Shown here: one piece after another, positions 60,561-64,000 of the stretch
How positions within the stretch are numbered: the first letter of the stretch is position 1
Layout: every line of letters starts with the position of its first letter
From: Gambelia wislizenii
Taxonomy: Eukaryota; Chordata; Lepidosauria; Squamata; Crotaphytidae
Reading direction: 5' to 3'
Assembly (NCBI GenBank): GCA_030847615.1
Contig: JAUMIR010000001.1
Span: forward strand, 265,049,187 to 265,113,186
Length of the DNA: 64,000 nucleotides
The notes under the pieces: generated by a model
What the model was told of the DNA's origin: nothing
Database searches by the model: none
The model's input: the letters and a program-made list of their open reading frames with translations, nothing else
Made by a program: the position numbers and the translations under genes

Positions 60561-60777
60561 GGGGCATTTTCACATGATATAATTATAGCTCTATGATTCC
60601 ACTTTAACCGTCATGGCAACATCCTAAGGAATCTGGGATTGGCAATTTCGGGGGAGGGGCCTTTGGAATTTCTCAGTGCCCCTGACCAAACTACAAGCCC
60701 CAGGATTCCAGAGGACGCAGCCATGACTTTTAGACTGGATCACAATGCTATAACTGTGTAATGCGAAAGGACCCCAG
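60561..60777. mobile_element. hAT-like MITE, about 217 bp
   Basis: Left end ggggcattttcacatgatat and right end taatgcgaaaggacccc are inverted, with attatagctctatgattcca internal. Same family as 23582-23799. Confidence 0.65.
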
Positions 60778-61140
60778 ATCAATGGCAGCACTAGATGGGA
60801 TGAAGAGAGGCTGAACTGCACCAGATAACACTGTCAGGGGAAGGGATGATACCAGCCTTAGTGATGTCCCAGCCCCAGATGTTGCTAGATTGCAACCTGA
60901 TCAGCTGTGGCCAGCATAGCTAATGGTTCAGAATATCCGACACTTTGATTTCTGAAAAAATCTCAAACTGTACTAGGTATTAATGTAAGTAAAGTAGAAG
61001 CAACAATCTTATTTGCCTATCCTAAGCTTTTCTACAAATCAAAACAATGCAGTCTGCCTACTCTCTAAACCAGGAGTGGGGAAAATCCAACCCCACTTAG
61101 CCACTTGAGATCATTTTGAGGCCTTCAAATGTTCCCTACG

Positions 61141-61360
61141 GCCTAAATACCATAAAGGCACCAGATCTTGGAAGCTGAGCAGGCTCATCCCTGGAAAGTA
61201 CTTGGACAGGAGACCACCAACAAATACCAGGTGCTGAAGGCTATATTTCAGAGGAAGGAACTGGCAAAACCACCTCTGAGTATTCCTAGCCTGAGAAAAC
61301 CTTATCAAATTCATGGGGTTGCCATAAGTTGACAAGTCACTTGAAGGCACACACACAAAG
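61141..61360 (+). mobile_element. 5S rRNA-derived SINE
   Basis: Bases 61141-61243 follow 5S rRNA in order (accataaaggcaccagatct, ttggaagctgagcaggctca, agtacttggacaggagacca, taccaggtgctgaaggct). The body follows, and the tail gccataagttgacaagtcac, ttgaaggcacacac matches the tRNA-headed SINE at 47961. Confidence 0.88.
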
Positions 61361-62066
61361 ATTCCCTAGCCCCCCAATTGGGATTTTTGAAGAGCATTCA
61401 AAGGGTAGAGGGTGCAGTGAAGGAGAAGATGGGGAAACAAGAAGAAGTAAACAGGACCATAAGAAAAACCTAAGCAATTCAAGAAATCAAGGAAGTGTAC
61501 TGTCATTTGAAATGTTAAGATAAGAAAGACTTCCAGAGCAAAGTCAAATCCGTTTTCCAAATAACAATTTAAATCTTAACCACAAAAAAGATAGCATGGT
61601 ACGCAGACAACAATAAAAGATATTAAACAGAGATGTTTTCTAAAGTTTACACTGTTAAGGAGAAAAGCAGCTGCAATTAACAAAAGATGGGAAGGAACAC
61701 CAACTCTGAGTACACTTGAACTTTTAGCTAGTAAAAAATCTCACTGCTGGGAGAGAAAACATCTGAGATTTCAAAAAACATTTTGCAGAAAAAATGAGAT
61801 TAATCTTAACTGTAGGTTTTGACAATTAATAGGTTTGGTTAAGCTGAAGAAGTGTATGAATAGTACTTATAGCCAGAGAAGTTATTTTATATGTTAAGAT
61901 GTATAACTGTTATTAGGACAGTCAGAAATTAAATATAAATTGCTTTCCACCCCAGGTCTTTGTTATTCTTTCTTTCTTTCTTTTTTTTTTTGTCTGTATA
62001 TATTTTTCTTTTTTTTATGGATTGGAAATATCTAATAAAGCATTTTTTTTAAAAACATATTATAGC

Positions 62067-62230
62067 CACCATAATGCAGCAGTCTAGTGTTGGATTAGGA
62101 ATCCAGCAGACCAACACAGAAAACCCACTGGGTGACCTCAGCCAAGACTTTCTCTCAGCCTAAGAGGAAGAGTAAACCTCCTCTGAATAAATTTTCCCAA
62201 GAAAACCCTATGATAGGATCGCCAATGAGC
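62067..62230 (+). mobile_element. tRNA-derived SINE, truncated and decayed
   Basis: Shows head remnants (agtctagtgttggattagga) and body (aaacccactgggtgacctca, gaaaaccctatgataggatc), ending before the tail. A/T-rich low complexity precedes it at 61970-62060. Confidence 0.7.
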
Positions 62231-62424
62231 CTCAGGTTTACATGCTTTGCCTCCCACACTTTCTGACTGAGGCAAACCCATTTGTGGTAACATGTCTAGG
62301 TCAGGCAAACTACAGTTTGTGCAAAACACACTTTGCTGCCAAACCAGAACTGGAAGCCTATTTCAAAATGTAGTACGCTATGATTACGGTTCACTTAAAC
62401 TGTACCACACTTTGTGTTAATGTA

Positions 62425-62654
62425 CAGTTGTCCCTCCGTATCCACAGATTTGGTATCCACAGATTTAAGTATTCACGGCTTGAAAATATTATTTAAAAAA
62501 TAATAATCCAAAAAAGCAAACCTTGATTTTGCCATCTTATATAAGGGACACCATTTGCTATGCCACTGCATATCATGGGACTTGAGTATTCACGGATTTT
62601 GGTTTCCACGGGGGATCCTGGAACCAAACCCCAGTGAATATGAAGGGACAACTG
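62425..62654. mobile_element. MER2-like pogo MITE, 230 bp (copy 3)
   Basis: Inverted ends cagttgtccctccgtatcca and gaagggacaactg, TA at 62423-62424 and 62655-62656. Third copy of the family at 17795 and 46121. Confidence 0.88.
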
Positions 62655-63171
62655 TAATAGAAAACTGTGATTTGCCCAAATGAAGGTGGGAATGTGACTA
62701 CATGAGAGGAAGCCATGGTTCAGAGTCCAGGCTTCAAAACTGACAGCCAAACCATGGTTTGACCACTGCTTTCAAAGAAAAGGGGGAGGTGGTAGTGCAA
62801 GCAACAGACGACATCCAGGCTTCACTGTTGATTTTGAAGGATTCGCCATCTCATGAAGTACCTAAAAAAACAAGAAAATAAAATGTGTATTTTAGGTGTC
62901 CTCTCTTTTGTTCTCTCTTCTCACTATATTGAAGAGAAGGAATAAAGGTCTCATTAAAGATGGAGATGTAGACATGATGGTATTTACGTGATTCTCAGTA
63001 TGTATCAGAATAAATAATGCAGGGAAATGTAAAAATTATCTCAGGGTAAGAGAAGGTAGATATTTTCCTTATAAGAAAGAAGAAGAAGGGAAGAAAAAGT
63101 TTACTTGGAGAGAATGAGGTCAGGAGCAGTTTTGTAGCATCTTCAAAGAGAAGGATGTTGAACTTTGTTTA

Positions 63172-64000
63172 CACAGTTAGGTCTGGAAATAATTGGACAC
63201 TGATACAATTTTCATAATTTTGGCTCTGTACACTACCACAATGGATTTGAAATGAAACAACCGAGATGCAATTGAAGTGCAGACTTTCAGCTTTAATTCA
63301 AGGGGCTGAACAAAAAATATTGTATGAAACCTTTAGGAATTGCAACCATTTTCATACACAGTCTCCTTAATTCAGGGGCAAATGTAATTGGACAAATTAA
63401 CACAATCATAAATAAGATGCCCATTTTTTATACTTTGTTGACAATAAATTGCAGGCAATGACTGCTTGAAGTCTGGAACAAATGGGCATCACTAAACGCT
63501 GGGTTTCCTCCTTTGTGATGGTTTGCCAGGCCTTTACTGCAGCCAACTTCAGTTGTTCTTCATTCATGGGTTTTTCTGCCTTAGGTTTTGTCTTCAACAA
63601 GTGAAATGCGTGTTCAATTGGGTTGAGATCAGGTGACTGACTTGGCCATTGAAAAATATTCCACTTTTTTTTTTGCCTTAAAAAACCTCTTGGGTTGCTT
63701 TCACAGTATGTTTTGGGTCATTGTCCATCTGTAAAGTGAAGCACCGTCCAATCAACTTCAGTGAATTTGACTGAATCTGAGCAGACAATATACACTTCAG
63801 AATTCATCCGGCTGCTTCTGTCTTATGTCACATCATCAATAAACACTAGTGACCCAGTGTCATCGGAAGCCATGGATGCCTATGCCACCACACTGCCTCC
63901 ACTGTGTTTTATAGATGATGTGGTATGCTTCGGATAATACGCCATTCTAAGCCTTCTCCAAACTTTTTTCTTCCCATCATTCTGGGACATGTTGATCTTG
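63172..64000 (-). mobile_element. Tc1-like transposon, decayed, cut by window end
   Basis: The end cacagttaggtctggaaata starts right after a TA at 63170-63171. On the - strand are pieces of a DDE transposase: the second-Asp motif DNDPKH near 63711-63725 and the third-acid motif WPSQSPDLNPIEH at about 63612-63650, followed by a C-terminal tail running to 63406. A frameshift at the T/A runs 63663-63690 separates the two motifs, so no complete enzyme is made. The other end lies outside the window. Confidence 0.9.

Larger units (their letters stand above)
50075..64000 (-). other. GLS intron, 13.9 kb without a recognised exon
   Basis: The next upstream GLS exon (catalytic-domain end) and the GAC-specific terminal exon were searched for by eye as their expected peptides on the - strand and not found, so they lie beyond the window. 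52400-55500 has no element with clear ends, only homopolymer runs and the dispersed motif. Confidence 0.6.

Noticed and set aside
61141..61243. Apparent 5S rRNA gene
   Set aside because: Diverged from 5S at many positions and fused to a SINE body. A second fused copy exists, so it is a retroposon rather than an rRNA gene.
50075..64000. Search for the GAC-specific terminal exon and the preceding catalytic exon of GLS
   Set aside because: Expected peptides were not seen on the - strand by eye. A translated search with the GAC tail against this intron would settle it.

Overview
This is a vertebrate nuclear window, most likely from a squamate reptile (lizard). The evidence is exon-intron genes with GT-AG introns, truncated CR1 LINE ends carrying an ATTCTATG-type 3' repeat, tRNA-headed and 5S-rRNA-headed SINEs sharing one tail, many hAT-like and pogo/Tigger-like MITEs, a Penelope-like insertion and a Tc1-like element. 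The exact species cannot be read from the sequence.

Two host genes lie tail to tail. On the + strand, bases 1-37411 hold the last 21 coding exons of STAT1, from the end of the N-terminal domain through the coiled coil, DNA-binding, linker, SH2 and transactivation segments, with the Tyr701 and Ser727 equivalents present. The reconstructed reading frame is 637 codons. Every splice phase agrees, and no internal stop or frameshift is seen. On the - strand, bases 50074-42242 hold the four terminal exons of GLS (kidney-type glutaminase, KGA isoform): 119 codons that match the KGA-specific tail exactly in length. The two 3' untranslated regions converge near 39.8 kb. This reproduces the GLS/STAT1 neighbourhood known in mammals and suggests a long-conserved convergent arrangement.

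Region by region: 1-16 kb holds STAT1 coiled-coil and DNA-binding exons, with a 2.6 kb hAT-type element (3244-5852, perfect 8-bp target duplication) that is itself loaded with nested repeats. 16-28 kb holds the distal DNA-binding and linker exons separated by long introns with MITEs and a GC-rich hAT-like element. 28-37.4 kb holds the SH2 and transactivation exons, including a STAT1-beta-like arrangement (a stop codon created at the exon-19 donor, with a poly(A) signal 337 bases downstream). 37.4-42.2 kb holds the two facing 3' UTRs. 42.2-50.1 kb holds the GLS KGA exons with a Penelope-like inverted pair in one intron. 50.1-64 kb is one GLS intron without recognisable exons, rich in DNA transposons, and it ends inside a decayed Tc1-like transposase.

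The two genes are not functionally coupled in an obvious way: STAT1 transduces interferon signals, and GLS converts glutamine to glutamate in mitochondria. Coordinates of repeats are estimates by eye unless a target duplication fixes them.
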